This document shows, piece after piece, positions 53,677-64,000 of a stretch of DNA of 64,000 nucleotides (position 1 is its first letter; each line of letters begins with the position of its first letter). The stretch spans positions 310,001 through 374,000 of the forward strand of contig BCIO01000003.1 in assembly GCA_001599975.1 (NCBI GenBank). The letters are read 5' to 3'. The stretch is from Cystobasidiopsis lactophilus. Lineage: Eukaryota; Basidiomycota; Agaricostilbomycetes; Agaricostilbales; Chionosphaeraceae. The notes under the pieces are model-generated. The model searched no databases. It worked only from the letters and a program-made list of their open reading frames with translations, and was not told the origin of the DNA. The position numbers and the translations under genes were made by a program.

Positions 53677-55052
53677 ATGCAGTCGACAACTCGCAAGATG
53701 TCGCTGGAGGAGCTGCCGGTAGAGACCCTGATCCGAATAGCGCACTACACCTTCAGCACTTGGCCATACCCAGGAGACGACCCAGTCAAGTTGTCCTTGT
53801 ACTTCCCGAGCTCGTTCAGCATGGGCGTCGAAACCGACAGCAAGTGGCCATTGCTAGCCACGTCCAAGCGCCTCTGCAGCCTGTTCTATCCCTGCCTTTG
53901 GCGTACCGCGACTCTTCACTATCATGGGCACAACGAGTACCGACATAAGAGCGGTAAAAGTGGGCAGCAATTGGCTGTGCGAACTTTTTCCAGCCTTCGG
54001 ACGAAGATGCGAAGGCCTCTCAGCTTCATCCAACGTCTCCACCTGAAGCTCGACTATATAACTGAAACCGATGTCAAATGGTTCCTCCCAGCGCTCTTTG
54101 ATCTTCCCCTCTTCACCCAAGATCCAGACTTCAAGCTCGACCTTTCATTCAACGACTATCTGTTCATTGCACCAGGGACGACTTTTGCTCTCATCAAGAG
54201 CTCGTGGTTGACCAGTCTGCATATTCAAGTGCATCTTTCGGAGGTGGAGCCCGGAGCGGCCCCCTTGAAACTGGATCGATTCGAAAATCTGCAACAAGTC
54301 AGCGTCAAGAGCAATTCTGTTCCAGTGCAGCTCGGCAGTAGGATATACAAGCCGCTTTCGAGGAAAGACGAGTGCTTGTGGAAAGTGCGGAGGAACAAGA
54401 CGCTTGCTTTGGACCAAGCTAGTATCTTCGTCGAGGAAGGGTTCGTGGCGGAATTGATGGACTTGGGCGACCTCTTCTCCAGCACCACCGACTACCCTTC
54501 GATAACTCTGGCCAAATTCCGGAACAGCCTTGTGTCCTCGACCTCACCTCCAATACAGACCGCCACACCTTGGCCCGCCCTCGTTGGCCTGCTTCCAGCG
54601 CCACTCTTGGAGCTCGAACTTTCGTGCAGGCTGACGGACACCACCGGTGACCATTCGTTGGGAGTGCCTTCAGTGATTGGACCTCTTTGAACCGCTTGAA
54701 ATGCCTGCAAGAGCTGTGGGTCTACTACAACCAAACGGGCATCGAGGCCGCCCGGGTCTTTGCGGCCTTGGACGACCTTACCCTACCTAACCTCCGATCC
54801 CTCTCTATTTGCCTCTGGCGCTCCTCAGTTGAGTCGTGCAGAATGCTGCTTGCCGCCGTCAACGATCTCTTGGCTCGCCCGAAGAACCTGCCCATGCTCA
54901 CGACTTTAACCATCCGTTGCCCTCATCTGGCCAATCTGGCCACATGCGACAAAGAGACACTTCAAGCGTTGCAGTTGGCCGCCGAGCAGAGGTCGATTGA
55001 GCTCGAGTTTCATCGGGAGTCGGATGCGGAGGTAGACTCTTCGTTCTACTGA
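53677..55052 (+). pseudogene. F-box-like paralogue E, apparently frameshifted
   Basis: Start at 53677 (MQSTTRKMSLEELPVETL; in-frame ATGs at 53602 and 53698 are possible). The blocks LEELPVETLIRIAHYTFST and LLATSKRLCSLFYPCLWR are present. The first frame ends at 54690 within SLGVPSVIGPL. The family's conserved DW motif, seen in paralogues B-D, continues in another frame as FSDWTSLNRLKCLQELWVYY (about 54675-54730) and runs to a natural end EVDSSFY at 55052. A stop just upstream in that second frame means the break lies within about 54655-54690. A GT...AG intron here would be only 27 nt. It may be a young pseudogene or a sequence error. Confidence 0.6.
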
Positions 55053-55852
55053 CCTTCGATGTGGGTCCCCTTTTTCTTCTCTTCATTGAGCATATCATCT
55101 TAAGAGCTGACCCAGTGCGCTGCGAATGTCCTGCAAGCGCAGGGTGGAGTTGAGGTTGTCAAAAGGACTCGGAGGCCCAAAGGGAAGGGAACCGCTGAGC
55201 CCGTTGATTAGGGAGAGTCTTATTATATTATTGATCGTCACCACATGACAGCCAGTTGGCGCTGACTACCAACTTGAAAAGGGCCTGGAATGGGTGGCTA
55301 ATTTCGAAGGCGCAAACAAGAACAAGGTGGCGAGCTCCAAAATAGAAGCAAGCAGCGCCTCAAGCCCCCATGATTGCCTCTCTTGCTCCTGGACCACCCT
55401 CCTTCAGGTCGAGAAATGCCATTGCTGTCGACGCTGCCAGCCCTCGACTTCGGACAGAGTGTTGCTGCGCCAATGCTCTCTTGCTGCTGCCCGAACGCGT
55501 AATTTAGGTCGCGTCGTTCGTTCTTAAAATGGCCCAGGATGTGGTGTTGCTTGCATGTGATATGGACTTGTGAGCTGGCTGGCATTAAAAGAGAAGGTAG
55601 GAGGACGCGCAGTCAACAAGTCTCGTGGCCCGGGGAGACCAACGGCAGCAGCGCGTTCCTTTTGGAAGCTTTGGCTTGGCTTTTCCTTCTGCGCAGACCA
55701 ACAACACTGGTTGCTCCCTCTTAGTTGCTCCTCTTTGGAACCATCCGCCCTAGCTACAAATCGCGGATTGCCCGGCGCTTTCGCTTGCCTTCGAACGAAA
55801 CGCGCAGCTTTGATTGGCTTGTTTCCCGACTTTGCTTCACCTTTGGCCAACC
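55053..55852. other. Intergenic, upstream of sulfotransferase 1
   Basis: 0.8 kb with no supported gene. Frames of up to about 120 codons occur on both strands without family similarity. Holds the 3' flank of F-box-like gene E and the sulfotransferase promoter. Confidence 0.5.
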
Positions 55853-57394
55853 ATGTATCCCAACGATACGAAGGAACCAATCATGGACGAAGAGGAGTTT
55901 GCTGTCTACGAGCCAACAAAGCCCAAGCGACGTGAGTTCTTCGAAGCTGAAAGCGCGCGGGGAGCGAGCTCACATTCCACCTCTGCAGGCATCTGGCCCA
56001 AGGTCCTCGCTGGCCTCGTCCTCGCTGCCGTCCTCCTGGCAGCACTCCTCGCTGATCCCAAGCCAATTGTGGACAAATACAATCAAATGACTGGGGATAC
56101 AGAGGACATGCAAGAGGCGAACGCCCTGTTTGCTGTACGACCTGCTCTTTCCTTCATCACATGAGCCCACTTTGATGTCCATTGTCTTCATACAGACCAA
56201 TTCCAGTGAAGCCATTGTGGAGGGCGGCCCATGGAGCACCGAGCTGGTCCACAAGCTCACTCCCTCTTGCGACTACAACGAGAGTCGCCAATTCTACCCT
56301 TCGCCCATCCCGAGAACAGCGTTTGCCAGCTTCCCTCGCTCAGGTGCGTCGGTTGAATTCCTATTCCAAGCCGGTATGGAGAGCTCAGTGGCGAAACGCA
56401 ACCATCAGGCAACAGTTATGTCCGAGGCTTGGTCGAACGAGCCACCGGCTACTTGACGTCTTCAATCTACTGCGATCACACTCTCACCCCGGCTTTTGTG
56501 GGCGAATGTGACCGCGACACCGGCTTCTTCGTCAAAACGTGAGGCTCTTCGCTGCTTAGGTCTCAAACTCCGCTCACCTTAGTTCAGCCACTACCCGGCC
56601 GTCGGCCACCCACCACACGACGACTTAGATCCTACGCATCTTGAGTTTGAACGGGCAGTCGTGCGTTCCCTCGTTGCCAATGCAGGCTGGCCGGCAACTC
56701 ACACATGACACACAGATTGTCGTCCGCAACCCTTTGGACTGCCTCTACAGCTTTTTTCAGTACCTTGTTGCCCTCCGGACGACAGGCAGCAGTGTGGAGA
56801 AGCACGAAAAGCACCTTGACATCATCGTGGGCGATGATGAACACGACATGCAGCATGTCCGACAAGCCGCGCACCGGTGGATGGCATTCCACGCCACTTG
56901 GGCTGCTTTAGACATCCCCCAAATCAGACTCGTCAGTATACGCTTCTAAGGTCTGCTTTACCGTAGCTGACAAGTTGCCGAGCAGCGCTATGAGGACCTG
57001 CGTACTCTGCCCCTGCCCTCCGTCCTCAATTTGGCCAGCTTCCTGCTTCCGATCAGCGAAGTGCCACCACTGGAGAAGCTGGCGTGCTCCCTCGAGTTGG
57101 ATGAGAGCAAGGAAGCCTACCACAGCGCCAAGCGCCCCGTCTTCGACTCGTTCGACCGGTGGACCCCGAGCGCCCGGCGAGAGATTGTCGAAATGACCAA
57201 GCCTCTCTGGTGTGCATATGGTTTTGCTCAATGTCAGTCTTTCCTGCGCTGTCTGAATCCCGATTGCTGACCCTATTTTGCAACCAGTGGCCAAAGACAC
57301 GCTTCGGCCGGAGCAATACGCCGAACTCGAGGTCGACTGCACTCCCGACTTGACCAAAGCCAACCAAGCTGTCCTAACTGCCATGAGAGGTTGA
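55853..57394 (+). CDS. Type II membrane sulfotransferase, copy 1
   Basis: ATG at 55853 (MYPNDTKEPIMDEEEF), acidic cytosolic tail, then one membrane span IWPKVLAGLVLAAVLLAALL: type II topology, probably Golgi. The PAPS-binding loop is FASFPRSG joined by an intron to NSYVRGLVERATG. CDHTLTPAFVGECDRDTGFF, KTHYPAVGHPP and the 3'-phosphate motif VVRNPLDCLYSFFQYL follow (about 56720-56770). RYEDLRTLPLPSVLNLASFL, LDESKEAYHSAKRPVFDSF and EQYAELEVDCTPDLTKA close it, stop at 57392. It resembles WSCD-type sulfotransferases without a WSC domain. Seven or more introns. Acceptor substrate unknown. Tandem with copy 2. Confidence 0.83.
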
Positions 57395-57921
57395 GCGTGG
57401 CCTTCCAAAACTTTGCCGTCCTACATCGACTTGTTCGCCTGAGCGACCGTTCTGCTTCATCGCCCAGATATCCACCGCTGTAACTTCACCCACTCCTTTG
57501 TCCTTTGTAGACCATTTACCTTGCATATTGACCCCAACTGCGCATGGATTCGGAGGCCACGACGCGTCGGAAACGGGGGCAAGCCGGTTTTTGGCATGGA
57601 ATGTCCTCTTTGTCCAATCGTTCTTATCAACGGTCTCCCTTCTCGGTGGGCCAGCGCATTCCTCTGCCCTTCTGGCCTCTGAAAACGCGGGCCAGCAACC
57701 CAAAAACGCGTCGCATCGATCGCATTCCGCCGATGCTGATCATTTGTTTTGGCAAACATCTTGTTTGTTGTTGCGTCGTCCGAGCTCGCTGGCGAGCTCT
57801 CTCTCTCTGTCTATTCCTGTCCACCTTGAGATTTCTCTCGACTCGCACTTCCTGCAACAAAACCTTCACCGCGAGATCCGTGCACCTTTTTTTCTGCCGT
57901 CCCCCTCTTCGCCGGACGATC
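57395..57921. other. Intergenic between the two sulfotransferase genes
   Basis: 0.53 kb promoter region of copy 2. It has a CT-rich run near 57795-57815 close to the start. No gene is seen. Confidence 0.5.
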
Positions 57922-59401
57922 ATGTTCCCATCCGACCAAAAGGTCATGTTGGCCGACGACTCGATGGATTACAGCTTTCAGAGACCACGGTCGAGTGCGT
58001 GCTGCGTCGCTGCCGGCAGAGAGCATCCCTCATTGAACTATCTTCGGCTGCGCGCAGAGATGTGGCCCAAGGTCCTTGGCGGCGTCGTCCTCACTGTCGT
58101 CCTCTTCGCCGCGCTCCTCTCAGATCCCAAGCCGATCATGGACAAGTACAACCAGCTCACGGCGGACGGCGCAGAAGACATCAGCGACGTTGCGTTTGCG
58201 ACAACTCAAACCGAAGTCGTCGTCGAAGGCGGGTCTTGGTCGACTGAGTTGGTCAACAAGCTCGATCCGGTCTGCGATTACAACGACACCCGCTCCTTGT
58301 ATCCCAAGCCCATCCCGAGAACCGCCTTTGCCAGCTTTCCCCGGTCTGGCAACTCGTATGTTCGCGGTCTGGTCGAAAGGTGCGCGAGCATTTCTGCCTA
58401 CGTTCGCATTGTGTCCACCTCATCTCTCTCGTGTGTAGAGCTACTGGATATCAGACCTCGTCGATGTACTGCGACCACACCCTTGCCCTGACCTTCAAAG
58501 CCGAGTGCAACCACGAAACCAACTTCTTCGTCAAAACCCACTACCCAGCCGTCGGCCACCCGCCAAGGACGGAGCTCCTCCCAGAAATGCTTTTGCCGTT
58601 CGAGCGCGCAGTGGTGAGCTTGGTTTCTGCTCTGATTAGGGCTGGCGGGTTTGCTCAACGTGGACCTTCACCTCAGATGGTCGTTCGCAACCCTCTGGAT
58701 TCGCTTCTCTCCTTCTGGGATTACGGGCAGGCCATCCGTGAGAAGGGAGGCAGCGTTACCAAGCACGAATTTACCAGCGACAAAGTGGTTGGCCAAACCG
58801 AGGAAGAGATCACCCAAGCCCGGATCGGCGCGGCCCGTTGGCTGCACTTCCATACCGTTTGGGTGGGTTCCTGACAAGGCTTCTGCTCTGTCGCACCAGG
58901 GCTGATAGCTCGGCCGTTCAACAGCACGAGATGACCATCCCCATTCTCAACCTCCGCTACGAGGATCTGCGCACCCTTCCTCTTCCTTCGGTTCTCAGCA
59001 TGGTCAGCTTCATTCTTCCAGCTGAAGAGGTTCCATCGTTAGAGAAGCTTGCGTGTGCTCTCGAGCTTGATGAGTCCAAGGAAGCTTATCACAGTGCGTT
59101 CGAACGCCTGAAACCGTGTTCTTGAATGCTTACACTGCTACGCCCAGGTGCCAAGCGACCTGTTTTTGCCTCGTTCGAGCGCTGGACGCCTGCGGCAAGG
59201 AAAGCGATACTGGAGGTCACTGTAAGCTTCAATTGCACCGTTCTGGTGGCAATTCTCATGTCGCTCTCCTATCAACAGAGACCAATGTGGTGCCGATACG
59301 GTTACGATCAGCTTGCGAAGGAGATGCTTTCGCCAGAGCAGTACGCCGAGCTCGAGGTCGACTGCACGACCGATTTGTCCAAGATCAGCACAGACTACTA
59401 G
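57922..59401 (+). CDS. Type II membrane sulfotransferase, copy 2
   Basis: ATG at 57922 (MFPSDQKVMLADDSMDYS), membrane span MWPKVLGGVVLTVVLFAALL, stem with VEGGSWSTELVNKLDPVCDY. The PAPS loop FASFPRSGNSYVRGLVER is uninterrupted; an intron follows before ATGYQTSSMYCDHTLA. KTHYPAVGHPP and VVRNPLDSLLSFWDYGQAI follow (about 58680-58730). The end is LRYEDLRTLPLPSVLSMVSF, LDESKEAYHSAKRPVFASF and EQYAELEVDCTTDLSKI, stop at 59401. It is clearly a tandem duplicate of copy 1, with matched motifs throughout and different intron positions. Role: sulfation of a secretory-pathway acceptor, by homology. Confidence 0.83.
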
Positions 59402-59606
59402 ATCATTTGTTGCTTGCTTTGTCACACCCCACTGCCATTATATAGCCATGCATTCACATATACCATGCCTACAACACTGTATCCAACACCACCGGCACGA
59501 CCTTCGCTCAGAGCTTTCGCCGGAAGTGGTGGGCGAAGCCTCTTTTGTCTCCTCGCCGTTTGCTACGCGAGCCTATCTCGGCCCCAATTACCGCGTGCAG
59601 CTCAGT

Positions 59607-61016
59607 ATGGACATCGACATTGATGTCGACGAGACTTTCGAGACAGCCAGGTCTCCCAGCCCGCGAGAGGACCCGTTCGCAGATTCCAGCCTCCCACTGG
59701 CAGTCGCCGAGCCCTCCTCCTCCTCGCTGCCCACCGAGCCTGTCCTGTCCTCTCAGAAGCTGTATAGGAATCAGATAGATCTGGGCGAGGTAAGATCAAG
59801 GCTTTCGTGCCCACAGAAGCCGCTCGTTGATGCGCATAAAAATGCTTGACAGGCCGACCTTTTGGCACGCCGGCAGCGGCAGGAGCGCGAAAGTCGCTTT
59901 GGACGGAACGCCTTGCACTTCGAAGCCGAAGAGAATGTGCTAGAGGACGAAAGGCCGCCTCCAGCAACGCTTGACTCATACGCCAACTTGCGGCTGGCGG
60001 GAGTCTACGTCTTCTCAAAAGCGTTGACCTCTATGGACACCAAAAAATGCCTCGCCTGGGCAAACTCTTCACTTCCAGACCCTGCCACCCTGCTGGGACT
60101 AGAGTGGATCGACGACGCTTCGCTGGTCCTGGTCTTCTCTGCGAAAGAGCACGCAGCTGCAGGCCTTTCTACCCTCTTGCTGGACGAAAGCCTGTCCAGC
60201 CAGATAGCTGCTTCTTTGGACCGCATTTCAGATATCTACGCCGACCCCTCTCCGCCCGACCTCCAGACTGTCATCTCACCTCACCTCGCTCGACCTTTTC
60301 CCAATGCTACCATTTCCACTTGGGTACGCATGGCGAAGTCGACAGATAAGAAAGCCGCCAACGCTCGCCAAAAATCGAAATACTATCAAGAGCAAGGGAC
60401 GGGGCCACTTCCCCCGAGACGAGAACGAGAGGGCAGACGCCGGGCTGCGGATCTGGATGATCTGGACGCCGAGCTGGATGCCTTTGCGGCTGGAAGAGAC
60501 TTTCCGGAGCCGGAGGAGCGCAGCTACAGGGCGTCATCACCAAGGAGGCGGGACGATCGGGACCGCGAGCTGGCAGATTTGGAGAAGCGCGTGGGCGGGA
60601 GAGGACAGCGACGGGACCGCGATTACGAGCACGAGGCTTTGGACCGCGATTTGGAGGGATACAGAGCTCTAAGAGACGACGATGCTCAGGATCAAGGGTC
60701 GGAAGTGGCGGACGACGAACTCGCGCCTTTGCCAGCTGTTGTCGGCGTCGAGCTCTTCCCTACTTCAAAAGTCAGCTTGCTCGCTCGCCTCACTACCTCC
60801 AACGAGCCACCAGAACTCCCAGTGGAGCCTCAGCTTTTGGCAGAAGAAGAAGGAGAGGAGGAAGAAGAGGAGGTCCAGCCGCGGCCTCCGAATGTCTCCT
60901 TCTACCAACCTTCTGAAGCTGCCAGAGCGAATCGAGCGACCGCAGCGGACCTGTTCGACGTTCCAGCTCAAGGCAGCAAGACTTCTTCACGTCGCCTCTA
61001 TGGTTGGGACGACTGA
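59607..61016 (+). CDS. NCBP3-like (DUF2414) RNA-binding protein
   Basis: ATG at 59607 (MDIDIDVDETFETA); one intron near 59790-59850 joins NQIDLGE to ADLLARRQRQERES. RFGRNALHFEAEE leads into a degenerate RRM: LRLAGVYVFSKALTSMDTKK, then LGLEWIDDASLVLVFSAKEH. The MDTKK...EWIDDASLVLVF layout matches nuclear cap-binding subunit 3 (MSTxD...EWxDDxS). A charged Arg/Asp/Glu-rich region follows (about 60400-60700; DRDRELADLEKRVGGRGQRR) and an acidic patch with eight consecutive Glu/Gly codons near 60850. It ends SRRLYGWDD, stop at 61014. Likely nuclear mRNP assembly. Orthology good but not certain. Confidence 0.78.
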
Positions 61017-61169
61017 AAGGGAGCGATAGCTTGAGAAGGCCAGAACCGCAAAAGATGATCTTCCTCTCGTGTCGTAGAAAACCTGCTGAAACAGAGGCCC
61101 TCACGCCGCCCTTGAGATTTCGTCGCGCGCGGGCTTCTTGTGACTTGTCCACCAACTTCGAGAGTCGAG

Positions 61170-63221
61170 ATGCCCATAATCAATCTCTACGATGCGCTTC
61201 TGCAGCCGCCTCTGCCCCTTCCTGTATACGACGACCTGTCCCCGTCTAACCATACGTCGTGCGGCAGCGTGTCTGGCTATCGCCAATTCCGGGGCACCTT
61301 TGCCACAAAAGACGTCTCGGCGCTGGCAATGCAAGCTCGGACGCTCTTCCACCAACGAAATGTTGCCGTGGCCGCTCCTACCTGCTCCATTTACACCCTT
61401 GGCAATGAAGGTTCCCTGGCTACAGCTAACGGTCACGATACGTTTCCCTTCGTTGGTTTTGCTGCTGCTGAAGCGTTCGGTGTCCCTGTCTTTGCGGAGG
61501 TTGAGGCCAAGGCTCGAGGTATCGGCGTGACAAATCAAAGCGGATTTGATCTGCTCTGGTTCCGGCAAGGTGGCCGAACCGGACTGGTCCAAGCCGGGGT
61601 GGAACTCAAGCTACCTGGCACCATCGACCTCAACGTCCTGTTGAACAAATCCAGCGGCTCCTTACTTCCCACTGACGCAGACACTGTCATTGCCCAAGTC
61701 TTGCTCTACGCCAACCGCGAGCGTCTCCGATACGTCGCAGGTGCGTTTGACTTCCACGCACGCTTGGTCTCCTCGTTCATGCTGCGGGCAGTGTCTGAGC
61801 GTGATTCCTTTTTCGCCTTGATTCTTCCTCTTTTCGCGGCGAACGTGACAGAGTTCCTCCACGACGAGAAGGCCATTATCCAAGTCATCCATGGCTCCCA
61901 ATCTGGGCAGTACACCCCTGCGGAAGCCCACTTTTTATGGCTTATGGAGTCCCGACTGGAAGATCAAGCTTTCAGGACCAATTGGGAGAGTCAGGTTGCC
62001 GCCGCCACCGGAGTGCCACCCTTACCACTTCGAGAGTAATCTCTTGCCTTGAATCCTCTCGTAGTTATCTGGTCTTGACTTGCAGAATTAGATACGACAA
62101 CGGGATACCGCGTGGAGCCATGCGGCGCCCTCAGCATGGAAAGAATTTGCCATCGACCAGCCAGCACTTCTCGTGAGCCTCCGTCTGGGTTATCTCTCTT
62201 AGCTGTCTTTCCTTCTGTTTGTCTGAACACACTCTATCAGTGGCGGTCTCCAGCAGCAGATGGTGCTTTTTCCTGACGTCTCAATCAATTGCCGCTGCCC
62301 TTTGCCGGACAGCCCTCGCTCGGCACCATCACCCCAGCGCTCTCTGGCTCCGTTGAGGCAAACCCCGTTTGTGGACTTGCTGACATCACCTACAAAGTCG
62401 ATTCGTCTCTCGCCACTGAAGCTGCTCAAACGGAACTTGGGAACCGATACCGACGTCTTGCTGTGCAGGCGAATTGAGACGGCACCTGACACCCCTTTGC
62501 AGAGCCAGCCCCGAACTCCTGCTGGGGGCTCCGATGCTTTCCTCGTTATCAAGGTCTACCCGCCGCACTTAATCCGTCCCAGCAGCGTCCCAGAGGTCCT
62601 CGCCTACCAGCAGGCAGCGCGCCTGCAAGGAATGACCCTCCCCTCTTGCTTTGGCGTGTTCTTGGTCGAGGTCCCGGATGAGGTCAGGGGCGGGGCAGAT
62701 GGCCGCCTTGTGCTCGTTTTGGAGCACATGAAGGGCATTTCTCTGCTGGAGCATGTGCAAGAGCAGGCAATGTCCTCAAAGTCCAAGTAAGTTCCAACAT
62801 TGCATCAAGGCTAGTCTAAACGTATTCCATCGCAGCGACGGCTTCAAGCTGCTCCATGATGGACAAGACAACACGCACTTCCGGTGGCACGATGCCATCG
62901 CCTGTCAAAGGCTGCAGAAAAAACTTGAAGACGGTTTGGCCGAGCTGCACGCTTCCGGCATCGCGAACTTGGACTTCACTTTGCAAGATATACTCGTAAA
63001 TCATGCCCGCTTCTTCAATGGCTTTCATGAAGCTGAAACAGCGATAAGCGCAGATCGTCCCAAACGACGACAATGTCAACGACCCTCACGTTGTCTTCCT
63101 CGATCTAGAGGCTTGCCAGCTGCAGAAGAACATCTCTCAAGCAGATTGGGAACACTGGGTTCGCGAAGATCGGGAGCTGCTGTACAAAAACATGAGCGAC
63201 GCCGGCATGACGAGCATTTGA
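61170..63221 (+). CDS. PD-(D/E)XK nuclease-protein kinase fusion, Crinkler-like
   Basis: ATG at 61170 (MPIINLYDALLQPPLP). The first domain reads like a restriction-endonuclease fold: EVEAKARGIGVTNQSGFDLL, then GLVQAGVELKLPGTI (D...ExK) and ADTVIAQVLLYANRERLRY (Q-x3-Y motif IV), all in one exon ending near 62035. Two introns then join LRE to IRYDNGIPRGAM and HFS to GGLQQQMVLFPDV. The second domain is kinase-like: AFLVIKVYPP (the VAIK Lys), PEVLAYQQA (alpha-C Glu), LVLVLEHMKG (hinge), LHASGIANLDFTLQDIL (catalytic loop, His to Asn and Asn to Asp) and VVFLDLEACQ (DFG-like Asp). It ends NMSDAGMTSI, stop at 63219-63221. The nuclease-kinase pairing is known in Crinkler-type proteins; activity is inferred. 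Confidence 0.75.
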
Positions 63222-63301
63222 GGCTGGCAACAACGAGAATGGCATGAACGTGTCGTGGGAGTGCATGGGCGCTAGTGCCAATAGAAGGCAACCGTGCTAT
63301 G

Positions 63302-64000
63302 CTACCAGATGCCCTTGAACATCGCGGAGTTTTCGGCTTCTGCGTCCCGCTTCTCCCCTAACAGCGCAGATTGGATCTGCTTGTGAGCGAGACAAAGGTA
63401 GTCGGCGTAGCTGTGTATTGACCGGTCAGCTCACACGTCGGGAGATGATCGAGAAGCAAGGGAACGCACCTTAACGAGTCGTTGTTGGGGTCCTCGATGA
63501 GCATGTTGGCAAACTCCATCTGACCCCAGAGATTGAGCATCAACTAGCCAACAGTTGATAAAGATGTGGACAAACCTCGGTGCCATCAATCCCTTGGCGA
63601 GCAATTAGGATGGGGAGCGTCCGGTGCCGCTGCTTGGTGGCCAACTCGGCGACTAAAGTTCTGGCCTGCTCCGAAAGCAGTGTCGGTAGATTCGGGAATT
63701 GCGTCTGCGAATGATGTTGGACGCTTAGCAAGCGATCGCAGCTGCCGGGCTGCAAGACCACCCACAATGCGCGTGTCAATATCTTTCAGGTCGTCAACGC
63801 CGTACAGGTCTTGCAGCAGCTGCGGGGAAACGGCGGCCCCTAGCCATAGGATGGCCGTCTCGCCATTTTCTGTGTGGTGAAACGTTCGCAAAGTCTCTTT
63901 CATGAAGATATAGGCGATCGAGGACGCACCTATAAGGTATGCTCCGTGAGCCTCCATCCGCTGGTAGCTGACTCGGATCTGTTGCGGTAGACGGATCCGA
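63302..64000 (-). CDS. SEC24: COPII coat protein Sec24, C-terminal part
   Basis: Gene enters from the right edge; only the C-terminal portion is visible. IRVSYQRMEAHGAYLIG (about 63910-63990) and TAILWLGAAVSPQLLQDLYG (about 63800-63860) are the Sec24 gelsolin-like domain. LPTLLSEQARTLVAELATKQ, LPILIARQGIDGTE and FANMLIEDPNNDSL follow. Splicing continues YADYLCLAHKQIQSALLG and ends AENSAMFKGIW, stop at 63302. Several short introns. Sec24 selects cargo in ER-derived COPII vesicles. Strong call, 5' part missing. Confidence 0.9.

Noticed and set aside
1-64000. Transposons, retroelements or viral insertions
   Set aside because: No transposase, reverse transcriptase, integrase, capsid or long terminal repeat was recognised on either strand.

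Overview
The window is nuclear DNA from a fungus, most likely a basidiomycete and possibly a Pucciniomycotina-type yeast. It is moderately GC-rich and gene-dense. Most genes are cut by many introns of about 50-70 nt (GT...AG, plus one clear GC...AG). The conserved genes are fungal: Zn2Cys6 and RFX transcription factors, eEF1B-gamma, mitofusin, Sec24 and a PTS2-bearing thiolase. The class-level guess is inference; the fungal assignment is firm. I see no rRNA, convincing tRNA, transposon, retroelement or CRISPR array.

Left block (1-22.2 kb): eleven consecutive small-molecule catabolism genes with one Zn2Cys6 regulator among them. They are acetoacetyl-CoA synthetase (cut by the left edge), mitochondrial dicarboxylate carrier, the regulator, HMG-CoA lyase, a LiuC-like methylglutaconyl-CoA hydratase, an HSL-family esterase, peroxisomal 3-ketoacyl-CoA thiolase, a zinc alcohol dehydrogenase, 3-hydroxyisobutyrate dehydrogenase, an NAD aldehyde dehydrogenase and a second zinc dehydrogenase. 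Read together they give the end of leucine breakdown (methylglutaconyl-CoA to HMG-CoA to acetoacetate plus acetyl-CoA, then acetoacetyl-CoA and thiolysis) plus one valine step and alcohol/aldehyde oxidation. Two pairs share roughly 200-bp divergent promoters. This is the best candidate for an undescribed catabolic gene cluster.

Middle block (22.6-36.2 kb), all on the minus strand: NMN adenylyltransferase, an RFX factor, eEF1B-gamma, a large Ser/Pro-rich coiled-coil protein I do not recognise, and a CTD-interacting-domain RNA-processing protein.

Right block (36.7-64 kb): a mosaic of housekeeping genes (another zinc ADH, GST-like protein, Fzo1 mitofusin, an NCBP3 homologue, Sec24) and lineage-specific families. 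The families are five F-box-like paralogues (two apparently frameshifted), a secreted two-module Cys protein, a small LEA/SMP-like protein, two tandem membrane sulfotransferases with different intron positions, and a PD-(D/E)XK nuclease-kinase fusion resembling Crinkler-type proteins.

Exon boundaries were read by eye. CDS start and end are given as genomic spans including introns.
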